A stretch of DNA of 64,000 nucleotides, from positions 1-64,000 of the forward strand of contig JOHN01000038.1 of NCBI GenBank assembly GCA_000719695.1, read 5' to 3'. The position numbers were made by a program, and so were the translations under genes. How positions within the stretch are numbered: position 1 is the first letter of the stretch; every line of letters starts with the position of its first letter. Source of the DNA: Streptomyces sp. NRRL F-6131. Lineage in GTDB: Bacteria; Actinomycetota; Actinomycetes; Streptomycetales; Streptomycetaceae. Shown here one piece after another: positions 25,301 to 32,085 of the stretch. Below the pieces are notes generated by a model, which ran no database searches, had not been told where the DNA came from, and saw nothing but the letters and a program-made list of their open reading frames with translations.

Positions 25301-27317
25301 CGTCCAGGGTCCAGACGTACCCGACGACGTCGGTGGTGCCGGCCGGCGGGGTCAGGGTGAAGCGGCCGGCCTGGCCGGCGGCACCGTGCCACGCCTCGTC
25401 GGCCGGGTAGTCGGCGGAGGTGATGAACGGTGCGCCGGGGCGGGTGGTGTCGACGACGACGACCACGTCCTGCGGGGCCCACGGCGAGTTGTCGATGCCG
25501 TCGCCGAGGCGGGCGCCCATCGAGTACTGCACGCCCTCGTCGAACTTGGCGATGCCGAAGTCGGCCGGCTTCACCTGGGCCCAGCTGCCGTTGGGGACCT
25601 CCTTGTAGACGCGCTTGACGAAGACGCCGGCGCGGTAGAGGTCGAAGTCGGCGCCGACCCGGCCGCCGCCGTCCGGGTCACCGGCCAGCACCTGGAAGGT
25701 CGGGGTGGCCGAGGAGGTGTAGCGCGGGTTGCCCTGGCGGGCCGGGAACACGTCGACCGCCGGCGGGGCCGCGGGGACGGTGTTGTAGGTCACCGACAGG
25801 AACGGCGGGTGGGCGCCCTGGGAGGAGTCGAACCGCTTCCACGAGTACGGGCTGGTCTCGGTGGAGGCGCGCAGGCCGAGCGCGTTGTTGGCGTAGCCGT
25901 TGTCGGACCAGGCGGTGACCAGCGAGGTCACGTCCTGGGTGACCCAGGCGTCGCCGCAGCCGGCGTTCTCGTTGCCCTTGGTGGCGTTGCTGACCGCCCA
26001 CATCTTGTTCCAGTTGGGCTGGTTGGTCCACCGGCTGGCGGTGGACGCCATGCCGGTGTCCCACACCTCCCAGGACCAGGGCTCGCAGGACCACGAGTGG
26101 TTGTTGTAGAGGTTCAGCTTCGCCGAGAGGATGTGCTTGCCGTGGTACGGCCCCTCGGGGAAGTGCAGGAAGGAGCGGGCGACCTGGTTGCTCCCGTTGT
26201 TGCCGAGCTTGAGCTCGGTGGCGGAGGACTGGTCGGTGGTCCACCCCTGCTGCACGAAGGTGTCGAAGGACGCGCCGACGGTGAGCGCCGGGTCGATCGT
26301 CACCGGGTAGCTGGTGGCCGGGTCGGCGAGGAAGCCGGCGTCCGGGGTGAAGACCAGCTCGGCGTCGGCGCCGGAGCCGCGCAGCTCCATCGCGACGGGG
26401 GCGCGGTGGTTGTTCTCCAGCGACTGCGGGTCGACCGCCGCGTCCCACATCACCGGGGCGGGGATCTTCGCCTGGACCTTGCCGGACGGACGCTCGGTCA
26501 GCTCGATCGAGCCGTCGTCCTTGCGGTTGACGTCCAGGCGGCTGGTGTCGATGGGCAGGGTGACGGTGCCGGCCTGGGAGACGGCCGAGCGGTCCTTGAC
26601 GATCAGGTACTGCTCGAAGCCGGTCCGGGTGGCCTCCAGGACGAGGTCCACGCCGGGGCGGGCGTCGGCGTAGGTGGCGCGGCTGCCGTCGAGCCGGGGC
26701 TTCGGCAGACGGCCGAGCCAGCCGAGCTGGACCTGCTGCTCGCCCGAGCCGATCTTCACGAGTTCGCGCTCGGCGGGCTTGCCCGTCGCCGGGTCCGCGG
26801 CGGGGGCGGCGGGCAGCATCGGGCGTGCCTCGTCGCGGGCGGCCCGCTGGTCGGCGGCGTGCGCGTCCGTGGCGGTCGGCGCCCCGGTGGTGGGTGCGAC
26901 GGCGTCACCGGTCCGCACCCCGGCGTCGCCACCGGTGAAGGTCAGCCCCTCCGGGTGGACCTTGGGCGCGACCTTGCCGTCCGGGGTCTCCACCAGCGTG
27001 GTGTCGACGGGGACCCAGGCGTCGCCGACCTTGACCCGGACCGGGCCGGTCGCGGTCTCCTGGGTGAGCGTCCCCTCGGGGTCGGCCCACAGCGTGGTGC
27101 TGGCCGTTCGGGCACCGGTGACCTCGACCCGGTGCCCGTTCAGGCGGGCGGCGAGCAGGGCGGAGACGCTGTCGGGCGCCTCGTTGACGGGGGCGGTGGC
27201 CGACGCCTTGGGGTCGGCCGCGGGCGCGGCGTAGGCGGGCTCGGCGGTCAGCGCGTCGAGCGCGACCCCGGTCTCCACCAACAGCGCGAGCGCGGCCAGG
27301 AAGGCCGTGCGCCGCAT
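19359..27317 (-). CDS. Secreted RHS/YD-repeat polymorphic toxin with Hint domain and BECR-like nuclease tip
   Basis: About 2,652 residues. A Sec signal (MRRTAFLAALALL...AEPAYA) is followed by a DNRLRE-type wall/adhesion domain (about residues 350-525: FDTFVQQGWTTDQ, VARSFLHFP), fibronectin-like modules, a galactose-binding-like domain (about 890-1050), RHS/YD repeats (about 1200-2290) interrupted by a CBM6-like domain (about 1490-1640), and the RHS core end GRFLQVDPEPGG. A Hint autoprotease starts at GCNSFDPSTPVLMADG and ends VVAHN, releasing a 100-residue tip with HILGGHG, IYEHDFGRIVG, RVRVVV and a terminal TAHPY, resembling BECR/EndoU-type RNases. ATG 27317 is preferred: the in-frame extension to 27422 uses AT-rich rare codons. 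No strong ribosome-binding site is visible. Confidence 0.85.
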   Translation of the reverse strand: MRRTAFLAALALLVETGVALDALTAEPAYAAPAADPKASATAPVNEAPDSVSALLAARLNGHRVEVTGARTASTTLWADPEGTLTQETATGPVRVKVGDAWVPVDTTLVETPDGKVAPKVHPEGLTFTGGDAGVRTGDAVAPTTGAPTATDAHAADQRAARDEARPMLPAAPAADPATGKPAERELVKIGSGEQQVQLGWLGRLPKPRLDGSRATYADARPGVDLVLEATRTGFEQYLIVKDRSAVSQAGTVTLPIDTSRLDVNRKDDGSIELTERPSGKVQAKIPAPVMWDAAVDPQSLENNHRAPVAMELRGSGADAELVFTPDAGFLADPATSYPVTIDPALTVGASFDTFVQQGWTTDQSSATELKLGNNGSNQVARSFLHFPEGPYHGKHILSAKLNLYNNHSWSCEPWSWEVWDTGMASTASRWTNQPNWNKMWAVSNATKGNENAGCGDAWVTQDVTSLVTAWSDNGYANNALGLRASTETSPYSWKRFDSSQGAHPPFLSVTYNTVPAAPPAVDVFPARQGNPRYTSSATPTFQVLAGDPDGGGRVGADFDLYRAGVFVKRVYKEVPNGSWAQVKPADFGIAKFDEGVQYSMGARLGDGIDNSPWAPQDVVVVVDTTRPGAPFITSADYPADEAWHGAAGQAGRFTLTPPAGTTDVVGYVWTLDGKAPVTVDATGATTASITPPTDGTHTLKVQTKDRADNLSDPAAYTFRVGKAGVSSPVDGSETAKRVKLAVDAQTQFTRVTWQYRRGPGATEYDIPAAHLTKADNTPVTGTRPRLAELGTHANWSVLESLGRIGGVVQVRALLYTDKDTDAAYPTAWSTFTADANADGATGTEIGPGSVNLLTGDYSVDVTDTDEFGMTTTRSSSSRGTTRGWQEQGERLTANQQQVSTDTTGFVATPGTALRVTDRGQGDSTDSLKVLPDGVKNGDTYALLGAAGGLQLGMKPGRTYRIKAWVYVPSTTGLTAGLDDRGMRIVVVHGKSGALTTTVSRKAPYTDAWAELTTDVTLAADATEAQVRLYNGHSDNADKPVYFDNMSVRELVAPFGPQWAGGALGESADYVSLSFPSPDAGVLKGVDDTSLTFARAQDGTLYPEPGAEHLVLKATGDTYTLSELDGSVTVFARQAGSDVYSVQSSTGPDTASTARYVYDSTDRRSLVKRVIAPVEPDVDDANGCTVDPLPRGCEVTDYDYATATTATPGTPGDFTDRIRAVKVWSWNPVTAKQEAVEVARYAYDERGRLIQVWDPRLAQPLKTTYGYDDAGRVTRITPAGDLPWNLDYGTAAADQDPGRLLKVRRAALAQGSKDQLDGETATSVVYDVPLTRGAGGPYDLAGADVAKWAQTDAPTDATAVFGPEDQPGTGTATAAKPGPDGYRPAIVHYLNASGNEVNTATPSTTPGGDIDTTEYDRYGHAVRSLEATNRSIALGTHPETERLAAELNLPADSASRARLLDSRTTYTPDGLDVTETLGPVYRASLAEQVNGQSTPATATAEGESLVQLGATDPVRVQTLAQCCAGAGWSGGGQVMLNANEVGDNASFRISVPEEGEYQLSALLTKAADYGVVQLSVDGQNVGTAFDAYNPTVTSTPFTAGTTARLARGDHELRLTVTGRNPAAIAPYYQVGLDRVTLTKTTLNPTLAAGTPVVARDHNTNTYDEGRPDGKAYHLVTTATDGARIDGYADDVELRVTKHGYDAPIGGTPGWTLRAATSVTTDALGAKPTATVKYDAAGRAVESRKPGSDGTDAGTVKSVFYTAGANPDDALCANRPEWAGSPCATLPGGAITGADGTRMPTTLPVKRVTRYSPFGEPEETTETNAGKSRKTVVGYDGADRITSTEITSDDGQAMPKVTTEYDPVTGDAVRTTADGKSLTRVMDALGRLISYTDADGGTTTTEFDKFGKPVKVSDPTGSTTYTYDRAKEPRGLVTSINDSVAGEFTAAYGPDGQLVEQTYPGGIVRRDTFNAVGEATGRTYTRTGDNAVVWAQTSDVSTQGQVAKDTSSTATRTYQYDRLGRLVKAQQSTTTTGCVTRQYAFDTHSNRLSKTTLPSALDGTCGTTGAVAENHTYDSADRLTDPGFAYDAFGRTVKTATGATNTYWANDKVAAQEKGDTKQQWAQDAAHRLTAFTTAKKQADGSWANATSKLNHYGDDSDEVRWTVEDTTQGTLTRNVSGPDTDLVATTTKTGDVQLQLTDLFGSVVLTTDPALTKPVVLDFDEFGIPQDGQAAARFGWLGGKQRSAEAQDGDILMGARLYSPALGRFLQVDPEPGGNAGAYDYCTGDPINCTDLDGHWGMPKWLKKTVTVVAKVAEVASYIPGPIGSAAAAVSAVSYAATGNWRKAAEMSITAAAGLVGANTAVRAGFAAARYSRGAARVRRVASRVRSVFRRTGCNSFDPSTPVLMADGGQLPIGEVQVGDLVLSTDPATGQTRPEPVLSVIYGYGTKHLVDIDTVNGAAVTSHAPDAPDASQAPDADALRVTAEHPVWVSGKGWTDAAQVRVGDSLVTPAGTEVPVTRVTDLGEVADQLVVNLTVGDQHTYSVRVGDDWVVAHNKNACRIDLPHILGGHGAKTRVAGKSRFRSRNTREVKYLIHTTIKKGKSRPNTGGRDGRIYEHDFGRIVGRDGNGRHTTRVRVVVKNHKGRRTARTAHPY

Positions 27318-27887
27318 TCGGCGCGTTGTGAAGGCCCCACCCGCGAAGGCGGGTGAGGCCTGCTTCCTCGATAGCAAGTGAACGAACTCCACGCATAGAG
27401 ATGGCAAAGGAAGTAGTGCCATCTCAAGATCGCAGAGCCGCCGGACCGAGCTTCCCCAATCCGATATCGAATCGGCAAAAACTGTCCGAGCACTGTCCGT
27501 TCTGCCCCGATATTGACAGGAATGCTGACTGTGCGTCAGTCGGACCGGAAAGCTGGCTATTTGTTCGCCAACGTCCGACCAGCACCCCCGACGATCGGCG
27601 GGGGTCTCCTACCTGGGATTTGACGGCAGACGATCATCTTGGGGATAGTCCTTTCAGGCAGCCGAGGCCCGGCCGCGACCTCTCTTGGGGTATGTCGGCG
27701 ACCTTCGGCGGCATTTCTCCGGCAGGGCTTCCGAAGGCATTTCCCGGACGCCCGCGAAGGAATTGCGACGCCTATTTGGCGACCCATTCCCGAATTCCCG
27801 GTCCGGGCAGCGCCCGGGGCGCGTCCGGCATGCCGGAAACCGCGCGAACGCCCCGCCGCGCGGTTTTCTCGACCGCTTCCGCGCAGG
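27318..27887 (-). promoter_or_regulatory. AT-richer upstream region of the RHS toxin gene
   Basis: 570 bp between the RHS start and the ohrR stop, visibly lower in GC than its surroundings. It contains a CTGAC-TGTGC-GTCAG dyad (27526-27540), a CCGAT-ATCGA-ATCGG dyad near 27470, a short ACCCGC-CTTC-GCGGGT hairpin about 20 bp before the ATG, and two similar phrases, CTTGGGGATAGTC and CTTGGGGTATGTC, about 45 bp apart (near 27638 and 27685). The RHS promoter must be here; no gene is supported. Confidence 0.5.
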
Positions 27888-28370
27888 TCAGCCCTCGGCG
27901 GCGAGTTCGGGGACGGCAGCGTCGAGGGCGAAGGTCACCTGGTCCAGCAGCGCCCGCAGGGCGGCGAGCTCCTCCACCGGGAGGCCGGTCGCGACCAGCA
28001 GCCGGCGCGGCACCCGCCCGGCGCGCTCGCGCAGGTCGGAGCCCTCGTCGGTGAGGCTGACGGTGACCGAGCGCTCGTCCTCCGGGCTGCGCTCGCGGCG
28101 CACCAGGCCGGCCGCCTCCAGTCGCTTGAGCAACGGGGAGAGCGTCCCCGAGTCCAGCCGCAGGTGCTCGCCGATCCGCTTGACCGGCAGTTCGCCGTGC
28201 TCCCAGAGGACGAGCATGACCAGGTACTGGGGGTACGTCAGGCCGAGGTCCTTGAGCAGCACCCGGTAGACGCCGCCGAAGGCACGGGAGGCGGCGTTCA
28301 GCGAGAAGCAGATCTGCCGATCCAGGAGGAGCAGGTCGGCATCGTCGGGAAGATCGGGCAGCACGGTCAT
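27888..28370 (-). CDS. ohrR: OhrR, MarR-family organic hydroperoxide sensor
   Basis: A 160-residue winged-helix repressor. The redox cysteine lies in LLLDRQICFSLNAASRAF, the sequence context of the reactive Cys of OhrR; the DNA-binding helix-wing is KRIGEHLRLDSGTLSPLLKRLEAAGLVRRERSPEDERSV split across the usual positions. Oxidation of that Cys by organic peroxides releases DNA. It is divergent from ohr with a palindrome between them. ATG at 28370 is chosen; the upstream in-frame sequence overlaps the operator. The ribosome-binding site is weak. Confidence 0.92.
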   Translation of the reverse strand: MTVLPDLPDDADLLLLDRQICFSLNAASRAFGGVYRVLLKDLGLTYPQYLVMLVLWEHGELPVKRIGEHLRLDSGTLSPLLKRLEAAGLVRRERSPEDERSVTVSLTDEGSDLRERAGRVPRRLLVATGLPVEELAALRALLDQVTFALDAAVPELAAEG

Positions 28371-28407
28371 GGACCCATGGTAGCGACGCCTCGGGCATTG
28401 AGTTGTG

Positions 28408-28422
28408 CGCAATTGAATTGCG
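28408..28422. promoter_or_regulatory. Probable OhrR operator palindrome
   Basis: CGCAATTGAATTGCG is a perfect dyad around a central G, 38 bp from the ohrR start and 80 bp from the ohr start. A second, imperfect dyad TTGTGCGCAA overlaps its left edge (28403-28412). AT-rich inverted repeats of this kind between ohrR and ohr are bound by OhrR in other bacteria. Confidence 0.65.
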
Positions 28423-28501
28423 TGCTCTACTTGAGTCCGGCAGGCGGCCCGACCGGGCCGCCCGACCACGACTTCGTACCGCAGGACGGAAGGGAACGGA
28501 C

Positions 28502-28912
28502 ATGGACGCGCTCTACACCGCAGCCGCCACCGCCAACGGCCGGGAGGGCCGCGCCGTCAGCTCCGACGGCCGGCTCGACCTGCCGCTGGCGATGCCGCCC
28601 GGCCTCGGCGGCAGCGGGCAGGGCACCAACCCGGAGCAGCTGTTCGCCGCCGGCTACGCGGCCTGCTTCGCCAGCGCGCTCGGCCTGGTCGGCCGGCAGG
28701 CGAAGGTGGACACCGGCGACATCTCGGTGACCGCCGAGGTCTCCATCGGCAAGGACGCCGAGGGCTTCGGCCTCGCGGTGGTCCTGCGGATCGAGCTGCC
28801 CGAGGCGCTCGCGGGCGAGACCGGCCAGCTGCTGGTGAAGCAGGCCCACCAGGTGTGCCCGTACTCCCGCGCCACCCGCGGCAACATCCCGGTCGAGCTC
28901 GTCGTCGAGTAG
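28502..28912 (+). CDS. ohr: Ohr, organic hydroperoxide resistance peroxidase
   Basis: A 136-residue Ohr/OsmC-fold thiol peroxidase that reduces organic hydroperoxides. Both catalytic cysteines are present: FAAGYAACFASAL (about residue 60) and HQVCPYSRAT (about residue 124), with the catalytic Arg expected at AVSSDGRLDLPLAMP. Length and motif spacing match the family. GGAAGGGA precedes the ATG. It is divergent from ohrR, the usual regulatory arrangement, and is followed by a strong terminator hairpin. Confidence 0.95.
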   Translation: MDALYTAAATANGREGRAVSSDGRLDLPLAMPPGLGGSGQGTNPEQLFAAGYAACFASALGLVGRQAKVDTGDISVTAEVSIGKDAEGFGLAVVLRIELPEALAGETGQLLVKQAHQVCPYSRATRGNIPVELVVE

Positions 28913-28939
28913 TCACCGGCCGGCCGCCGCGCCGAGCGG

Positions 28940-28967
28940 GCCCCGTCGCGCAGCCGCGCGACGGGGC
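28940..28967 (+). terminator. 12-bp hairpin after ohr
   Basis: GCCCCGTCGCGC (28940-28951) pairs perfectly with GCGCGACGGGGC (28956-28967) with a 4-nt loop, 28 bp after the ohr stop. It lies between convergent genes and may act in both directions. Confidence 0.75.
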
Positions 28968-29021
28968 TCCGTCGTGCCGGGCGAGGCCCTGTCGGGCAGG
29001 GCCGTGCCGGGCGGGGCCGTG

Positions 29022-29486
29022 TCAGCCGGGCGCACCCGGTCGGGGCGGGCCCGACGGGTCGACCGGCGGCCGGCCCGGTGTGCCGGGCGGCGGCGGACCT
29101 GGGAAGGGCGGGCCCGACGGCGGCGGGGGCGGGGCGGGCGGACCGGCACCCGGCGTCGGACCCGGCGCGGGACCCGGCTCCCGACCCGGCTCCCGCAGGA
29201 CGCCCAGGCGGTGCCGGTACTCCTCGGTGTCGATCTCGCCGCGCGCGAAACGCTCCGCCAGGACCTGCTCGGCCGGCGACCACGGTGGCGCCCCGCCGAC
29301 CGGTCCCGCCGACCCGACGGCCCACGCGCCCTTGGACGGCTGCGCCCCGGGACCCCGCGACCGCCGGGCCAGGACCACCGCGACGGCCACCAGCGCCAGC
29401 ACGAGCAGCAGCAGCCCGAACGCCATCAGACCCAGGCCCCAGGGCCCGAGGCCGTGGCCGTAGCCATGCCCGTTCCAGTGCCTCAT
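29022..29486 (-). CDS. SHOCT-domain membrane protein
   Basis: A 154-residue protein: a Gly/His-rich start (HWNGHGYGHGLGPWG), one membrane helix (LMAFGLLLLVLALVAVAVVLA, about residues 20-40), then a SHOCT motif AEQVLAERFARGEIDTEEY followed by a long Pro/Gly-rich tail. SHOCT motifs are short helical segments found at protein ends, with oligomerisation suggested. The ATG at 29486 has a strong AGGAGGT upstream. Function unknown. Confidence 0.8.
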   Translation of the reverse strand: MRHWNGHGYGHGLGPWGLGLMAFGLLLLVLALVAVAVVLARRSRGPGAQPSKGAWAVGSAGPVGGAPPWSPAEQVLAERFARGEIDTEEYRHRLGVLREPGREPGPAPGPTPGAGPPAPPPPPSGPPFPGPPPPGTPGRPPVDPSGPPRPGAPG

Positions 29487-29750
29487 CACGACCTCCTCAC
29501 CGCCCGGATCCGGGGCGGCCGCCATGACGGCCGGCCCGCACCCGGGGCGATCGGCGCCTCACCACCATCGTGCGCCCGCCCACGTCGGAGCGGCGTGAGG
29601 AGAGCACGGGCCTCGGGAGCGCCGCCGAGCACCGGCCCGGGCCGGTCGAGCGCCCGCGCGGGCCGCCGAGCATACGCCGACGTCCCCCCGCCGGACCGGG
29701 AAACCCCCGGGGCCGGGCCGCCCCGCAACGGGCCGGGTAGCGTTCGCCCC

Positions 29751-30116
29751 ATGAACCACCACCCGCCGGCCGACGACCGCGAGCGCCTCGTCGCGGCCGG
29801 GGTGCTGCTCCGCTACGCGGACCACCGCCCGCACCCGGCCCTGGGTCACTCCACCATCGGCTACGTCTCGACGGCGCTCTGGTACGAACTCACCTCCCTG
29901 GCGATCTCCCCCGCCGCCGCCGCGCCCACCGCGCACGCGCTGCTGCGGGCCATCGCCGCCGACGCGGTGGACGCCGCCCTCGCGCCCGGCAACGAGTACG
30001 CCCCGCGCGACGACCTCTACGTGACGCACCCCGCGCACATCGGCCCGCACCGCCGCACCGTCTGGTTCCAGCGCTCCGGACCGCGCGGCCTGGTCACCGC
30101 GATGTTCCCGCCGTAA
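29751..30116 (+). CDS. Hypothetical protein, 121 residues
   Basis: A small, probably cytoplasmic protein with a helical N-terminus (DDRERLVAAGVLLRYADHRPHPALGHS) and an ordinary actinomycete codon bias. It has no signal peptide, membrane helix or motif I recognise. The upstream sequence lacks a convincing Shine-Dalgarno, so the start is less certain. It is convergent with the GH16-like gene across a 30-bp gap holding a small GTCCCG/CGGGAC hairpin. Confidence 0.55.
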   Translation: MNHHPPADDRERLVAAGVLLRYADHRPHPALGHSTIGYVSTALWYELTSLAISPAAAAPTAHALLRAIAADAVDAALAPGNEYAPRDDLYVTHPAHIGPHRRTVWFQRSGPRGLVTAMFPP

Positions 30117-30146
30117 GGCCCGCCCGTCCCGCCGTCCGGGACCGGA

Positions 30147-30815
30147 TCACGCGTCGTCCGGTCCGCCGCGCTCGATGCGCAGGCTGTGGCAGATCCAGCT
30201 GAGCCGCTCCGGCCCGAAGATCGGCGGCCGGTCGTGGTAGGTGCCGTCCGCGACCGAGATGTTGACGATCAGGTAGGCGTGCCAGTCGGCGCCCACTCCG
30301 CGCCGGTCGGCGTGGATGAGGGTGCCGTCGACGAACCAGTCCACCGAGTACGCGCCGAACACCGTCCGCAGCTCGAAGGTCGCGCCGGGGGCTATGCCGG
30401 CCTCGGCCCCGTGCCAGTACCGGTAGCCGCCCCGGACGTGGTTGGAGATCTCCAGCAGGTCGGGGTGGTCGGGGTGGTACTCGAAGACGTCGATCTCGTT
30501 GCCGCCGTCCCGCCAGGTCCAGATCGCCGGCCAGGCGCCGAGTTCGCGCGGCAGGGTGACCCGGGCGGTCAGCACGTCGCCGGTGCGGACCTGGAAGCCC
30601 TCCGGGCTGCCCTCGGTGGTGAGCAGGTTGCACGTCCAGAGGTCGCCGCCGTGCCGCCGGAGGGCGGTGAACAGGCCGCCCGGGCAGTGCGCGCGGCTGA
30701 GGAAGTCGAGTTTGTGGTCACCCCGGTTGGTCGGCCCCATCCGGGGATAGGCGCTGCTGCGCCCCGCGATCCACTGGCTGGTCGATGTGAAGTCCGCGTC
30801 GAACACGACGGCCAC
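30147..30815 (-). CDS. GH16-like glycoside hydrolase, apparently not secreted
   Basis: A 222-residue beta-jelly-roll protein. The catalytic signature of family GH16 (ExDxxE) is present as GGNEIDVFEYHP, with WPAIWTWRDGG before it and the expected downstream strands (YSVDWFVDGTLIHAD, HAYLIVNISV). GH16 enzymes cut beta-1,3/1,4-glucans and galactans by a retaining mechanism. The start is GTG at 30815, 5 nt after GGAGG. No signal peptide is present with any start, which is unusual for this family. About 160 bp separate it from the CBS-BON gene; this gap holds a CCGGA-CGC-TCCGG dyad. Confidence 0.75.
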   Translation of the reverse strand: MAVVFDADFTSTSQWIAGRSSAYPRMGPTNRGDHKLDFLSRAHCPGGLFTALRRHGGDLWTCNLLTTEGSPEGFQVRTGDVLTARVTLPRELGAWPAIWTWRDGGNEIDVFEYHPDHPDLLEISNHVRGGYRYWHGAEAGIAPGATFELRTVFGAYSVDWFVDGTLIHADRRGVGADWHAYLIVNISVADGTYHDRPPIFGPERLSWICHSLRIERGGPDDA

Positions 30816-30977
30816 GGCTGCCTCCCCGGTCACCCGACGGCGCGGCGGCCCACTACCGCCGCACACGCAGGGTGATGTACCCGATACGCAATGCCATATT
30901 CGAACCGGACGCTCCGGATCCAGCCGCACCTCCGGTCGAACGGAGTGACGACGGGCGGAGTGCGCGGGCGTACCGGG

Positions 30978-31778
30978 TCAGCGGGCCGGCGCAGGCGCGT
31001 CGCTCCCGCGCGCACCATCGCCGCGCGCGCCCCCCGCTCCCGCTTCGCGCGTGCCGTCCGCCGGCGGGACCGACGCTGAGGCCGGGTCCGGCTCCGGGGC
31101 TGCGGCCGGGGAGCCGCCGTCGTCCGGTCCCAGACCCCCGAAGGTCTCGGCGCTCAGCCGGTCGGTCACCGACACGACACCGTCGACCGACCGGCAGAGG
31201 CTCAGCACGATCGGCACGAGGTGCGGCTCCGGCACCGTGCCGCTGAGCACCACCCGCCCCTGGTCGACCTCGACGCCGACCAGGGCCGGGCTCACCCCCT
31301 CGACCCGGCCGAGCACCTCCTCGACGATCTCCCGGCGGATCACCCGGTCCTCGCGCAGGAAGACCCGGAGCAGGTCCCCCCGGCTGACCATGGCGAAGAC
31401 CCGGCCGTCCTCGTCGAGCACCGGCAGCCGTTTCACGCCGTGCCGGCTCATCAGCCGGGCCGCCGCGACGACGCTGGTGTCGGGGGTGATGCAGACCGCC
31501 GGTCCGGTCATCAGATCGGCGGCGGTGACGGCCCCGCCCGGGCCCGTCCGGGCGACCTCCGGCGGGGGCAGCAGACTGCTCTGGTCCTCCTGGGCCGCCA
31601 GGGTGAGCAGCAGGTCCGCCTCCGAGACGATGCCGAGCGGCCGGCCGTCGTCGTCCACCACCGGCACACCGGTGATGTCGTACTCGGTCAGCAGCGCGAC
31701 GATCTCCCGGAAGCCGGTCGCGGGCACGACCCGGACCACGGGGCCGGTCATCACTGATTCGACGGTGGCATGACGCAC
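30978..31778 (-). CDS. Tandem CBS domains plus BON domain protein
   Basis: A 266-residue cytoplasmic protein. CBS 1 spans about residues 5-60 (SVMTGPVVRV, DITGVPVVDDDGRPLGIVSEADLL) and CBS 2 about residues 88-140 (DLMTGPAVCITPDTSV, GVKRLPVLDEDGRVFAMVSRGDLL). A BON domain follows (GVEVDQGRVVLSGTV, VDGVVSVTDRL, about 165-215), then an Ala/Gly-rich tail. CBS pairs bind adenine nucleotides. The start is GTG at 31778 with GAGGTGA 7 nt upstream. The 307-bp gap to the next, divergent gene (31779-32085) shows no further gene. Confidence 0.9.
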   Translation of the reverse strand: MRHATVESVMTGPVVRVVPATGFREIVALLTEYDITGVPVVDDDGRPLGIVSEADLLLTLAAQEDQSSLLPPPEVARTGPGGAVTAADLMTGPAVCITPDTSVVAAARLMSRHGVKRLPVLDEDGRVFAMVSRGDLLRVFLREDRVIRREIVEEVLGRVEGVSPALVGVEVDQGRVVLSGTVPEPHLVPIVLSLCRSVDGVVSVTDRLSAETFGGLGPDDGGSPAAAPEPDPASASVPPADGTREAGAGGARGDGARGSDAPAPAR

Positions 31779-32085
31779 GCCGGTTCACCTCGTCCGCGAG
31801 CACCGTCCGGCCGGAGCCCTGTCGTCCGGTCGGCTGTACCAGGAGCATCTCCCCCGACCGGCGGATCCGCCAGGGGCCAAGGGGCTGAATCGCCGGGACC
31901 AACGACCTCCCGCCCCGAACGCCGCGCCTACCGCGCCACCGCCGTCCCCGGCCCGGCCCCCGCCCCCGACCGGGGACCGCGGCGGGCGCCGGACGGGCCG
32001 GACGGCGGTGCGCGCGCCCGCGACGGTTCGGGTACGCCTTCCCGGCCGGACCGCCGACCGTCGACCGCCGCCTCCCGGAGCCACC

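Noticed and set aside
24222..27356. Second long plus-strand frame opposite the RHS toxin
   Set aside because: Same antisense artefact; no motif or ribosome-binding site.
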